Shown one piece after another: positions 1 to 12,400 of a stretch of 64,000 bases of DNA. This DNA comes from Onthophagus taurus (taxonomy: Eukaryota; Arthropoda; Insecta; Coleoptera; Scarabaeidae): assembly GCF_036711975.1 (NCBI RefSeq), contig NC_091973.1, positions 6,076,001-6,140,000 on the forward strand, in the 5' to 3' direction. The translations under genes were made by a program, and so were the position numbers. The notes under the pieces were generated by a model, which saw only the letters and a list, made by a program, of their open reading frames with translations, did no database searches and was not told the origin of the DNA. Position 1 is the first letter of the stretch. The number at the start of each line of letters is the position of its first letter.

Positions 1-36
1 TTTAATGATTGAATTAATTTAATTTTGTTTTATTAG

Positions 37-3033
37 AACACAGGACCAGCACCAAGTCCACTTAGTCAAATTCCCCCGAACGATGGAATGCCTGGAGGTC
101 CAATCCCACCCGGATTTTTCCCAGTATGTAACTTTTGATAGATATTTTTGTTTTATTTATTATTGTTTGAAATGAAGAATTCGACGATGAGACCGTCGCC
201 TCCAACGCATCCATCGAGTCAACCATCACCACATTCACAACCTCCACCACCACACACACAAATGATGTCATCACAGCCCTTTCTAGGGCCATCTAGGTAT
301 CCAGGGCCTCGACCTGGAGTGAGAATGCCACAAATAGGCACAGATTTTAGCGGTGTAAGTTTATTATTTTTTGATGAGACATCTTTGATTGTTTACTTTT
401 TTGTTTAGCCGCCTGGACAACCAATGATGCCTAACAATATGGATCCGTCGCGGCAAGGTAATCGATTTCAATGATATTTACAGTGCTCTTTTCATAGATC
501 TTTTGATTAAAATCTTCTGCGTCATCGAAAATATAATCGATCTGAGATCGGTAATCGTGCATCTTAGTTAAATCCGTTCATAGTATTTCTAATCAAGTAA
601 TTCAGTAAAAATAATTCAAAGTGATTTGCGTTTTTTTTTCTTTTTTAATCTATAATTTTGTTTAATTTTTTAATTTTAATTTTGTTCTTTATTTTTATTC
701 CTTAAAAACTTTAATAACAAATATCATAACATTAGCTTAGAGGATTCTCAAAAATAATCATTGAAGTGTAAGTTTCAATCAATGTTAGGTTATATTTCGC
801 CTGTCAAGTCGATGCGCACGGTTTGAAGATGAATCCCCTCATATGTAAGATAATTTATATTTTTTGAGAATCCCAAGGTCGACAATTTATTGAAGAATAG
901 CACTAGCATGAAATATCCATGAAATGCCTCGTGTAATGCATCTATTTCTGTCTCCAGGTGAAGGCGGAGAATTTGTAGGTTGGCAAGGTAGGCATATGCG
1001 CTCCTTCACCCACCTTACACTTACTGTGCATAACACACCTCGTGCGACCGCTTATTCTTCTTTTTTACTTTCACTTATTGTTTGTTCCTTTTGTTTATTG
1101 CTTTTAACATGTCTATTATTGGCATGCTTTCGCTATATTCACGCTACTATACATTACCACATATATATAATATATACGTAGACGTTTTTCAAACTAAACC
1201 GAAACGAAAAAAAATTCAATAGAGTCAAGTTTTGTTTTTACAAATGTACCAGCACCCTTACACGTTCGAAATATAAGATATCTCAAAACGTATCGATAAA
1301 ACTATTTTTTTTTTAATAAATAGAAATTAAATAATCATATGTGGGCTTATCGATTCGTGTTGGGACATCTATGTATCTATTATTTTTTTTCTATTTTATG
1401 TTGTCTACGAAAAAAAAAAAATAATTAAAAAATATTAAAAAAATTAAAAAAAAAAAAATAATAAAAAAAGAAAGAACGCTTTTATGTAGAAGCAAAGTCT
1501 CGACGGAATCGTTAATAACAATTACAGGACCGCCTGGTATGAACCCCATGAATCCCAGGATGAATCCTCCTAGGGGTCCTGGAATGGGACCACTCGGCCC
1601 CAGTTCGTACGGACCCGGAGTACGAGTTCCACCGCCTAATAGCAGCTTAGGACCCGGACCTATGCCACCTATGACCATGACCGGCGGGAGACCACAATGG
1701 CAACCAAACACATCTACAGTAAGTATAAATAAATACAACACTACTAATTACACCGTTGGAAATAATTCACGAGCACACCCTATATAATCTAAACGCGTGT
1801 GTCCAGCGCTATGAAATTTGGTATGGAAGTAGTGCATGATTTACCTTCATGCGTTCAGATTATATAGAGTGTGCTCGTGAATTATTTCCAACAGTGTATA
1901 ATTGAAAAATTTAAATATAAAATATTTGAAAATATAAATATTTATAGCCTATTTATTCATCATCTTCTCCTGGGAATTACGGTGGTCCGCCAGGTTCGGC
2001 GGGTCCACCGGGCCCAGGAACACCAATAATGCCAAGTCCGCAAGATTCGTCCAATTCGGGTGGTGAAAATATGTATACGCTGATGAAACCGGCGGTGGGC
2101 GGTTCGATGCCCGGGGAATTCCCAATGTCTGGCGGTCCGGAAGGTGGACCAATGGGGCCGATGGGACCGAACTCGATGGGTCCAGTGCTGAACGGTGACG
2201 GCATGGACGGAATGAAGAATTCTCCAGCTAACGGAGGACCGGGCACCCCAAGAGAGGACAGCGGAAGCGGAATGGGAGATTACAACTTGACGGGATTCGG
2301 CGGTCCTGGAGAAAATGTGAGTACTTTCTCGTGCTGAGAACTTAACGATCGAGGGATTAGGAGCGAAAAATTAAAGTCGACTCGATTTTTTACGGTGATT
2401 AAGGCTAAAAATACTGTGACTCGTAATAGTCTTAACGTTGTATTATATTAAATTCAAGTCTTTAATTTTTTATTACTTACCACGAAAAGAAACACTTTAC
2501 GTACATCTAACTGAAATTTGATTAAGTAAGTCCCGATAACGAGAATAAAAAGAATTTACTACATATTGCATGATTTATTATGCTTTTACTACCTGTTTTT
2601 TTTGCCTGAAATTTTACGAGTCAAATCAGATAAGCAAAATTTAATAAGTTTAGTTGGGCTGTGGTTTCTTGACTTTTTTAAATACAGAATTATTATTAAA
2701 TTAGTTAAATTAGTAGTATTAACATAAATCCGATTCAAAGTAAAATGATGGAGCTGTAGAGTTGTTAATAAAGTAATAAAGATTTGTGTGATTAATTGAA
2801 ATAAAGTTGTTTGAAGGACGTTAAGACATTGACGAGTCACTGTAGAGTACGACCAGCGTCGCGGTGTCCGGTGCTTGCGCTTCTGTAGACTGACCCCACT
2901 TAACCACTAAAGGTCGCTTTCCTTGCAGGATCAAACGGAATCGGCTGCTATTTTGAAAATAAAAGAAAGCATGCAAGAGGAGGCCAAGCGGTTTGAGAAA
3001 GACTCGGACCACCCTGAGTATTTCATGCAATAA
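37..3033 (+). CDS. Ssdp: Ssdp, single-stranded DNA-binding protein (SSBP2/3/4 family), 3' part
   Basis: Exons read as 37-123, 178-354, 409-457, 958-987, 1528-1718, 1948-2316 and 2929-3033, all with GT-AG borders and consistent phase, giving 335 residues. The 5' part, with the N-terminal LUFS/LisH-type domain, lies before the window. The protein is rich in Pro, Gly and Met and carries family landmarks: [14 protein letters not shown] in the first exon, NMYTLM in the sixth, and the C-terminus [20 protein letters not shown] ending in EYFMQ. In known family members this protein binds Chip/LDB and stabilises LIM-homeodomain transcription complexes in the nucleus. The 30-nt microexon at 958-987 ([10 protein letters not shown]) keeps the frame and could be skipped. 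Family assignment is firm; the microexon being insect-specific is from memory. Confidence 0.93.
1751..1896. mobile_element. 146-bp Tc1/mariner-type MITE in an Ssdp intron
   Basis: The two ends are inverted copies of each other over about 46 bases. Each arm starts CAC(C/T)GTTGGAAATAATTC and pairs with few mismatches. A TA dinucleotide flanks each side (1749-1750 and 1897-1898), the usual Tc1/mariner target duplication. The centre of about 55 bases is unpaired and codes for nothing. It lies between the 1528-1718 and 1948-2316 exons. Confidence 0.85.
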
Positions 3034-4415
3034 CTCCCCCTCGCTGGCCTCTCGGGCCGGTCAGACGCCTCTCTTCCTTCCTAACTCTACTAACCCGGGC
3101 GGTGGTCTGCTCAGCTCTTCCCGCGACCCCTTCTCAGAAATATACGCGACGCTCTGCTCTATTTTCGGCTATTGGCTAGTCATGTACCTTTTGTGTTTTG
3201 CAGATATTCCTTTGAAGGAACGTGTTTACGGTGCCCTCAAAGTACCCCCTAGTATATGAAATTGACACTGACCCGCACACACTGAAATCGAAATTCACCC
3301 GCGCCCAAATCTCCCATAAGCCCAAAATGTTACAGTAGTACGTCCACCGCTCTATCCGGTGAGCCCGGCGCCCACAAATGCTCACCGGCGTAATCAGCCT
3401 TGCGATGGCTGATTTTCGGTCTTTACTAAGATTATCATACAATGCAAAATAATGAAATAAAATAAATAAAAATAAATAAAATAAAATAATTACTTTACGG
3501 TTAGATATGCAACCTTCATGCGTTTAATTACTTTACAGTTAGAAAAAAAAAATTCCACCCCCCTTCTCCAACACAGTACCAAGATGTATAATGTATTGAA
3601 TTTTAAGTACGAACGAACCTTACGCCCTCTATTAATATGAGTATGTAAGGTTTTAGAGACATTTTTTAACTGTTTATATCACACATTCCTACGGCGGGAT
3701 GGTTCTTTTCTTTTTTTTTTGTTTTAATTTTATTATTATTATTACTAATTGTTTTTATTTTATTTTCGGATGAGCTGAGAATCACCACCATTCGGCAGTG
3801 ATGTATGTACCGTACGTTATTTTTTAAATTAATTTTAGATGTTGTAAGAACATTATAAACGCTATTGGCCTCGGACAAAGGATGGCTTTATAGACGATCA
3901 CTTTGTTTCGCACACGAATACGTATCGGAAGAGAATTTTTTTTGTTTGTCTCCTAAATGTTTACGTATAATGATCTCCCAAATTCAGTCCATGTGCGATT
4001 AAATTTAAAGGAAAATTTTAAGTCATTTTAACATCACATATACTTATACATATATATATATATAAAATTTAAACGATTGTTTTTGGAAGATATTAAGTAT
4101 ACGTATACATACTTAAATAGAATTTTTTATCGTCATTATTACTTATTTTTTTCCAAAACGGTTGTCATTGTCATGTTTTAAGGTTTATTTAGATTTAGGC
4201 AGTAATTTATAAAATTTTATTCTTGAAATAAACGAACATTATTGAGATTATTTTGTATTGAAATTATTTTTTATTTCCTTTTTAATACTAATTTCATAAT
4301 TTTTATTCTGATTGATAAAATTTATTTATTTCATTAATTTTTTATAATATTATTTTCTAATCTAACATTCAACATCAATAAAGTTTCTACTCGTCGTCTT
4401 TTAGTTATCTTCTTT
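3034..4415. other. Intergenic stretch and 3' UTRs of convergent Ssdp and SV2-like genes
   Basis: No gene is seen. Several AATAAA motifs on the + strand (around 3445-3485 and 4227) could serve as Ssdp poly(A) signals. The stretch is AT-rich with short TA and A runs (around 4045-4065). Most of it is probably Ssdp 3' UTR, because the next gene converges on it from the right. Confidence 0.5.
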
Positions 4416-6125
4416 TTATTGCAAATCAGTACGAGTAGTATTTGGCAAAAACAGCGATAATAACCCACCTCCAGCCAGGAGGAAGGCCACTATGAATGTT
4501 GGAGCTGGACAATACATATCCAGCAATGTCGCTATGACTATGTTGCCTATTATCCCGCCCAATCTAGCGGATACCATCGAAACTGCAATACCAGTCGCTC
4601 TAAAAAAAACTCGATTAATTTAAAATTGATTACATTTCGTTTCAAATTTTACCTGAGATTGGTAGGGAAAATTTCTGTTATTAAGCAATCCAAAGCTGCA
4701 TTTCCACAAGATATAGCACCACTGAATACAGCTGATACAATTAAATTATGGGTTTGGTTGTAAACAAAGTACATCGAAGCCGAACAAATACCAGCGGAAA
4801 CCGTACTGAAAACCATAAAGAATTTTCTGCCCAATTTGTCCATAAACAATATGGCGAAAATATTGGCGGGCAATGCGGATGATACGGTGATTAAAGATTC
4901 CATAAATACTTGGCTTTCGATTTTATTCGAGCAACTTTTTTGAGTTTCTTCCAATCCAACAACATAATTAGTTACTTGACAAACGGAAGCTGATTCTCCA
5001 GGATGGTCTTTAGCGAATTCGTCGAATCTATTGAAAAGTTCGGGGAACCACATCATTAGCCCGTAGTAACCGATATGGAACGTCAAGTTAAGCGTGATTG
5101 AAATCGTTGTAAATTTAAGTATCGGATTTTTAAATAGTTGCTTGCTATTGTCCATGATATCCGCCATCATGGCTTTGTACTTTTCGACTTTGGTATGTGG
5201 AATTTTAGTGTCTTTGACCGTCTGAATTTGGTCTTCAACGTCGGTGGAAAGAACATATTTTATTGGGTAGCTATTTCTGTCTTTCCCGGTGTTCATTTGA
5301 TAAATTCCTTTAAAAATTTCAATAGCCTCATCGTTTCTCCCTCTTGATAACAAGAACTTGGGACTTTCCGGAAGGAAAAATAGTAAAACACCGACGATTA
5401 TAGACGGTACGGCGCATACAAGTAAGAAAATACGCCAGGAGTTGTAGGTGAAATACTCCGAAACTACGCCGATGTCCGAGGGAATAATTACCCAAGCTAA
5501 ACCTGCTACAAACAGGTTTCCGAATGTCCAAAAGGCTGCCATGAAAGATAACATGGAACCTCTTTTGGATTTTGGCTGAAATTCAGCAAAATAAGACCAA
5601 ATTACTGGTCCACTGCCCCCTAACCTGTAAACATTAAAAACATGGACTTTGTACCACTTTTAAATTGGTATGGACTTTGTACTAAACTAAATTAATTAAT
5701 ATTTCTACTTACGCCGCCCCATTTAAGAATCGAAACAACATAAACATTTCATAAGACTGGCTGAAACTGGATGCGATGATACACAGAGCGTTGACAAAAG
5801 AGATGACGATAAGGACTTTTTTTCTGCCGAGGGAATCCGCTACGGAACCCCAGCAGTAAGCCCCTGCCATCATCCCGATAAAAATGATGGAGTTGAGCCA
5901 TCCCTTATTTTCGGTGGTTAGATGAAGGTCACACTCTGCCGACGGTAGGATGAAGGACAACGAGATGACGTCCATCTCCTCCGAGGTGCTTACCAGTCCA
6001 CATATTGCTAATAGTATGTAATGAAATTTGCCATATCCGGTGTGTTCGATTGCTTCTTCGAAGTTGGCTTTGTTTTCAAGACCCTTGACTTCTTGTTTTT
6101 TTGAAACGGTGTCACTTTCTACCAT
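4416..6125 (-). CDS. SV2-like major facilitator transporter
   Basis: Three coding exons on the minus strand: 6125-5713, 5624-4653 and 4599-4416 (522 residues). The first in-frame ATG, at 6125, was taken as start; upstream codons are open but lack ATG and follow a likely splice acceptor near 6200. The sequence has the 12-TM major facilitator pattern of the synaptic vesicle glycoprotein 2 / sugar-transporter-like group: GSVADSLGRKK after TM2, FRFLNGAALGGSGPV in TM4, FLPESPKFLL after TM6, a long loop with several Cys, MDKLGRKFF near TM8 and EIFPTNLR before TM11. Insects have many such orphan transporters in the plasma membrane or vesicles; the substrate is unknown. All three exons look intact. 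Mutual orthology with a particular fly gene cannot be set without a tree. Confidence 0.88.
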
Positions 6126-6347
6126 CCTACGGTGATCCCGGTTGTTGGCGATTTGGGCGGCGTTGGGGGGCAGTAAAATTTGGTACAAATAAACCTAAAT
6201 AAATTTAATTTTTAATTTTGTTAATTAAAAATTAATTAATTTGATTACCTTTAGTAGGCTTCAGAAGTAAAAGACTTTTTAAAGCGCGCTCTGCGGGGCT
6301 GCAAGCAACCTCCACAGAAATAATCTCTGGGTTTGCTTTGCGACGCG

Positions 6348-6355
6348 CTTTTATA
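6348..6355 (-). promoter_or_regulatory. TATA box of the SV2-like gene
   Basis: The minus strand reads TATAAAAG in a GC-richer context. About 50-100 bases downstream comes a likely non-coding first exon ending at a GTAATC donor near 6249, then the coding exon. Spacing suggests transcription starts near 6320. This is inferred from sequence only. Confidence 0.55.
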
Positions 6356-7318
6356 ACCGCGTTCATCGTTCACGGTTTGGATTTATTAAAAAGCAAATAA
6401 AACGGTGGATGTCTACTAATTTACGACACCCAATTGTAGTCCGTCCACGACGTCAGCATGCTCTCTTGGTTTATCGTCGCGGTATTTCGCAATTGCGACG
6501 GGTTTCAGCCAAAAACCACGTTTAAAAATTAATGGGAATTAACAAATGGTCCTTCGAACGCAATTATTATATCCGGTATACTCCAGACGATTCTCGACAA
6601 ATCACACTCCCCTCTCGAGGTCTTCTTTTAATGCGTCGAACTACTTCGGAGTTATAGAAAAAAAAATCATCATAACAATGACTCGAACGCGTTGCGACAT
6701 TATTTACCAAGAACAATGCATCTTGATAAATAACATGTACAATTACACAATATTAAAGAAAATCTTTTATTGTTACGTTTTATTTATTTAATCATATTTA
6801 TATAAAACCCTACGAAAAAACGAAAATAGTTTTTTTGCACAACAATTTTAGTTTATGTAAGTAAAATGAAGAATAATTCAAGTCAATGTCCTTTAAGCGA
6901 ACTCAACGGCAATGGTTTTTATTGTCTCCTCTTACAAATAAGTGTCTCAATTAGTTGTGTTGATGGTATTAATTGAAACAAACAGAGGAGCAACGTTGCG
7001 AGTTGATTTTCAATAAATTCCGATTTGGTTATAATTTTCGTTTCCAACTAGTTATTTAAATGTTGGTCACTGGGGCACCGGCATTCGATGATCCCGGGTA
7101 CCCGTTCCGTCCGTCAAATTCGCGGACATTAGTAAGCCAGCTAAATACGCGGACATTGAACTTTTCGTTTACGGATCTCCGCACTCACAAATTCATGTAA
7201 TTTTATTCGGCTAACTGTTTCGTACGAAGACATCACGACAAAACAAAACCAAAGTTTTTTCTTCGTTTCTTTCGAACGTTCCTTAGATTAAACGCGTATG
7301 GAATATCGTGTATAAACT
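6356..7318. other. Intergenic region between divergent genes
   Basis: No coding exon or clear repeat was recognised. It must contain the promoter of the gene starting at 7319 and upstream sequence of the SV2-like gene. An 81-codon open frame at 6546-6791 has no family signature and is regarded as chance. Confidence 0.4.
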
Positions 7319-8563
7319 ATGTTTCCTTTGTTGGTTTTCGTGATTATAACATCTTCTCGAGCTCAAAATGGATCTGAGTATTTAGAGAACGCTATTAAGA
7401 GTTTAAGGAAAACTACAACCACGCCGAAAATCCCAACGTTGATGAGTGATGTTGAAAGAAAAGCGGATGAATCAAAAAAGGATGTTTTACCCACGTTGAG
7501 TCTGGCTAAGAATGAGTTGGCTGATTATTACGAAACGGCGGTAAAAAAAGGGAATACTTTAAAAATTGGGACCCCTACTGGTATTAAGAAATTTTTTGGT
7601 GAGTTAAAAATAATTATTTTTTTTATGTAGGTGATTTGAATGCGGCCGTTTATGAGTTACCCGAGGAGGGCGCTTCAAATCCCGATGATTTTCGACCAAA
7701 CCTTGATGACCCATCCGGTTATTACTACTATTATTACCCACTAAAAACGTTTGCTAGTCATTTAAGCTCAATCAATCCCACCAAAGAAGATATTAAACAT
7801 AAAAATCATATTCATGATGTAAGTTTTTTTAAAATTTTTTTTAATAAACTTTTAAAGTATCATTAAAAGGTTGCTACTGAAACTTATTACAACGATATTG
7901 GGCATTCGGACACTCTTCACCAATTTCATACTCACACACATCAGGTATTTATTTATTTATTTCGATTATTTTTGTTATTTTAATTGTAATTTTTAGCATA
8001 ACATCCATATTATTGAAAAACCCACGGAAATGAAACCGAAAAAAAAAGGGCTCGAACCGCTATTTATGGCTATATCAGGGTTTATTGGGATGTCGGTGAT
8101 GTTTGTTTTATCGATGCTAATTTTGCCCAAATTTGGTCATGTTAAACCAAAAAAGGGGGTGAATCCGGAAGATGGGGGGTTGGCCAAGGTGATTTATCAA
8201 GCTATTGAAGGATACGATTGTTCCGAGAGGTTATCTTGCGAGTTTGGAAAAACAACAAGGGCATTTAATGTTCATAATAACCGATTTTTTAAGTAAGATG
8301 AAAAAATATTATTAACACATCTTTGCCGCCAAAGTCTTACCGTGTTTAAAACGAGTTTGGTCGCTTCCCGCGTAAAATGTGAGGTTAAAAAAATTTTTTG
8401 TTTTAGATTATTAAGAAGAATTGGTCCAAAAATCTTAAGTAAACAACTATATAACATAAATAAATATTCAAATAAGAAACATAAATGTGCTCAAATACAA
8501 TGTAAGGCGCCGACGTTGAATGCGACATCGAGTTTGAATCGTCCAATAAAAGGAAAATCGTAA
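7319..8563 (+). CDS. Unrecognised signal-peptide, single-TM protein
   Basis: Five exons fit well: 7319-7598, 7631-7818, 7870-7944, 7997-8292 and 8407-8563, all GT-AG and in phase, giving 331 residues. It opens with a signal-like segment (MFPLLVFVIITSSRA). A charged acidic region follows with a run of six Tyr, then a His-rich stretch across exons 3 and 4 (HQFHTHTHQHNIH). One hydrophobic segment (LFMAISGFIGMSVMFVLSML) lies in exon 4, then Lys-rich residues and a Cys pair (YDCSERLSCEFG). The tail is basic. This suggests a type I membrane protein with an extracellular His-rich region and a cytosolic basic tail. I do not recognise the family. Without the last splice, exon 4 would read to a stop at 8296, giving a shorter isoform. 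Confidence 0.72.
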
Positions 8564-9423
8564 TGTTTAATATAAATGATGTGTAGTATGTTTAGTAAGT
8601 AGAATATTGGTGCTGTGAAAAAGAAAAATAGTCAGGTAATAAAAAATAAATATCGCTGTTCCTTCGATTTTTATATGTAAAGTTTTTATTTTGTAAAAAA
8701 AATATTGTACACAATCAAATAAAGTCGTCAAAAAAATATACACATAAATAAATACTTAACTTACAGTAAAAAACATGTACAGTCTCCATCAGATCTTCGA
8801 TTTTTGTTTATCGGCTGATTCACCTACTACAGGAAAATATATTTATATATATTTATATACACACGCACGCGAACTCGAGCACACGCCAGTAAACCGATAG
8901 TGTATGAGCTGAGTGTACATTTTACAATTAAGTATCACATGAAACAAAAGCAGATCTAAAAACGTCGAAACTTCTAAATGAGATAAGTTATGTTTTTTTC
9001 CTTTTTTTTTTTAATTCTTTTTTATGGGTGAAATGGTGTACACATAGTTAGATAGTCATCATATACATATATATGTACGCTTACGCTATTAAGCATATGT
9101 ATAATAGGTTATGAAGTGTGAAATAATACGCTTATGTGGTAGCGATAAAAATGTTACTAATCTAGTAAGGTCATGAAACATTGTGCCGAACAAAATAGTA
9201 TACGACCAACTACATCGAAAATAAAATGTAAATATCACATGTACTGCAAATTAGAAATAATAATAATAACAAAAATAATCAGGGGGGAGGAATTTGGTAC
9301 GAGTACAAAAAACGATATCCGAACATTTAAAGCAAATACAAAAATGATCTAGTTATAGCGTTACACACAATTGCGATACTTTTCATGGGAATGTCTTATT
9401 AAATAATCCAACTACACCCGGAA
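8564..9423. other. Convergent 3' ends, probably long Ptp69D 3' UTR
   Basis: No coding exon. A + strand AATAAA at about 8639-8645 suits the gene to the left. A minus-strand AATAAA near 8681-8686 suits Ptp69D, so the two 3' ends would meet or overlap near 8.65-8.70 kb. The rest is AT-rich with short TA/CA runs. Confidence 0.45.
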
Positions 9424-12400
9424 TTATGTCTCACACAGACCGTGTAGTTCGGAATAGTTCAGTATGGCACGATATAAAAATTCATATTGACCCTAAAATA
9501 ACAAAATCAAAATTAATTACAATAAATACTACCTCTATCACACATTATAGTATACATTTCTCTAAAATTAACGAGTTATAATCTACATGCGGCGTTTCTC
9601 ATAAAATATTAGGCGACCATGTTTAAAAACTAAAATCACTTCAGTTATTACGCATGCGTCAGTTGAGAAATGTCAATTTGTCCGACAATTATAAGATACG
9701 CAAAGACGAAGCAACTAACTTATGAACAGCGTACTGGATTTTATAGTTCTTGTTACAACACAAAACTGACAGCAAATTGAAACGCGGTGTTATTGGTCAA
9801 GCTGCAAGGAACTTTGATGTTTCCCTAAGTGTAATATAAATATAAGTGTAAATATTTGTGACAATGTGGCTTCCAGAATAAAGTATTGTGGCCGAAAACG
9901 CAAGAATTACTCGGAGAATTTGGATAAAATCAAAGAAACTCCACTTAATTCGGAGTTTGTCGTTTTTCACATTTTCAAAGAGGGACGACACTATAAAAGA
10001 ATATCCTCAACAGTGAAGCCACTATTATGGCTGCGCTAGCCAGACCACGCTATGACACTGTGAGAAAACAGTATTTCAACGGCAAAATAGGATGCTGGCC
10101 TTTTGTTTATAAAGAAACGGTGACCAAAAACATCGTGTCTATTAACGCAGCAGAATGCAAAAAGATGACCCATTAGATCCAAATTCCCAAAAGCGCATAA
10201 AGCCAAGACAATTTATGTTCAACAAGATAATGCAAAATCGCATTCTTATGACAACGATACAGAATTGCAGGCTGAAGGATCAAGAGTATTAAATTCAAAT
10301 CACAGCCACCGAATAGTCCTAATTAGAACGTTTTAGACCTAGCCTTCTTCAATAATATTCGGTGTTTGCAGCACCAAACATCGCCAAAAACTATGGATGA
10401 ATTAATACATGGAATTAATGCATGGAATCAATCATAATGGCCTCAGGAGGCAATAACTATAAAATGGACCACATGAATAAAGAAAAACTTCGCCGCGAAG
10501 AATTGTTGGAACAGCTGAATTATGTCTAAATGTGAAAAATTTAATAAAATTAAGTTACAAATTGAATTAATAATTTTACAACAACAATAAAGTAATTTTC
10601 AAAGTTTTGTATACCATAATTTGAGACAGAGGTATTAACATTTTGTAAAATTTACTTACGAATGTATTAATCATCGCCTGTCGTTGCGATCTTAACTTCC
10701 TAGCGACTATAAAAACATCAACCCGACGTTCAATCCTTAATTGTTGGACCAAGATACTTAATCCAACAAATATCGAGCTACGATCTGATCCCATATTACA
10801 ATGAACCGCCATTGGTGAGGGTGATGATAAACATGACACTGTGGAGTGAGCGTAATCGACTAACTCGATTAATCCACGCGTTACTTCTGGAACCTTAACG
10901 ATTTATAAAAATTATAAAATTAAAATTCGAATGATCAAAAAAGAAAAATACCTCTCCATCAACGGTTGGCCATCCGTGATATTGTAGTTGGGTAACACTT
11001 AAATCGTCTCCTTCTCTTGTCCGGACGAAAAATTCTCTTCGAGTGTAATAAGGACAGCTTTCTGCTCGGACATATCGTACGGTGATGTGTTCGTAAACCG
11101 TTTCGGTTTCAGTTTCCGGCCAATATCTTGGACATTTATTCTCGCCCAATTCCGATAACATAACTATAACTCCGATACCTTGTTCGGCAATCATCCTCCA
11201 GAAATCGCCGACGGTCGATTCAACGGGATCTTGAGTGATAATAAACGATTCTGAATTGTCGTAACCTTCAATAAACGACGCATTAATGTATGTGGAATGT
11301 TCTCTCCCTGCGAGAGGTGTTAGTATAACCCTGTTTCTATCATAAGGTATCACCGTGTCGCTACGATTTTTTTCGCGATTTTCATCACCGCTCGCGACAC
11401 TACACGACTTCCGATCTTCCATTGTATTTTTAATGTTTTCAAATTCATCCTCCATTTTCGATCGTGATCTATCGACTTTTTTGAGTTTCTCAATGGAAGA
11501 TTTTAGATCGGACGCGGTCATTTCGGTGTCGCCGTATTGTACGACTTCCATTAAAGCTCTGTAGATGAAAATGTATTGTTTGAGCGATTGTACGAGGAAA
11601 TTTCGTTGATGACGCAAATCACAAATAGTGTTAAATATCGTTACTTGTCCTTCCTCTTTTACTTGTTGTAATAAACAGTCGAGAGCTACGAGAGTTCCCG
11701 TTCTACCAACGCCTGCGCTGCAATGTATTAAAATTGGTCCTTTTTCCGGGGAATAAGCTTCGTTCATTCGTTTAATAAATTTAATGATACCATGAGGATG
11801 TTCCGGCGCCATGAAATCTTTCCATACTAAATAATGATATTGAGTAATTTTTCTTTCTTCGCTATCTTTTAAACCACCCCTTGTTATTTTTAATTCTCGC
11901 ACGATGTAATCTGAGTATCTAGTTTCTTGGACGTGAGTCACTGAAATATCACCAAAAACTTTATCGACTTCGGATCTATCCGGCCAATATTTGGCACATT
12001 TAGTTTTGCTATACTCTTCTAAATTGGTTAACATCAAAATCATTTCTAGGTGTTGTTCCCAAATTAATCTCCAAAATTCATCGACGGTTGTATCCATGGG
12101 ACCTTGAGCGCATATAAACTTTTTGCGTTCTTTATAACCTAACACTATATTCGCGTTAATATAATCAGAACCAGCTATTCCATCGACTTGGAATAATTTC
12201 ACCCTAGTTTGATCGTAAGCTTTTATATCTGGGTATCGATTTTTGTAAACATTTTCCCTGGCATCAGAAGCTCTCGTTGTACGATCGCTAAACCTGTCGG
12301 GGAGGAGCTCAAATTCTTGTTGAAAACCGTAATCGGAATCGCGATGTCGTTCCATATAAGCGCTTACTAATTCATCGCTACCTATTGGGCACATATCCGG

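Noticed and set aside
1391-1741. Antisense Gly/Pro-rich open frames in Ssdp (also 1977-2246)
   Set aside because: They are the complement of the Pro/Gly/Met-rich Ssdp exons; low complexity keeps the opposite strand open.
6126-6188. N-terminal extension of the SV2-like protein
   Set aside because: The frame is open upstream but its first codon is TTG and the region follows a splice acceptor; ATG at 6125 is the first normal start.
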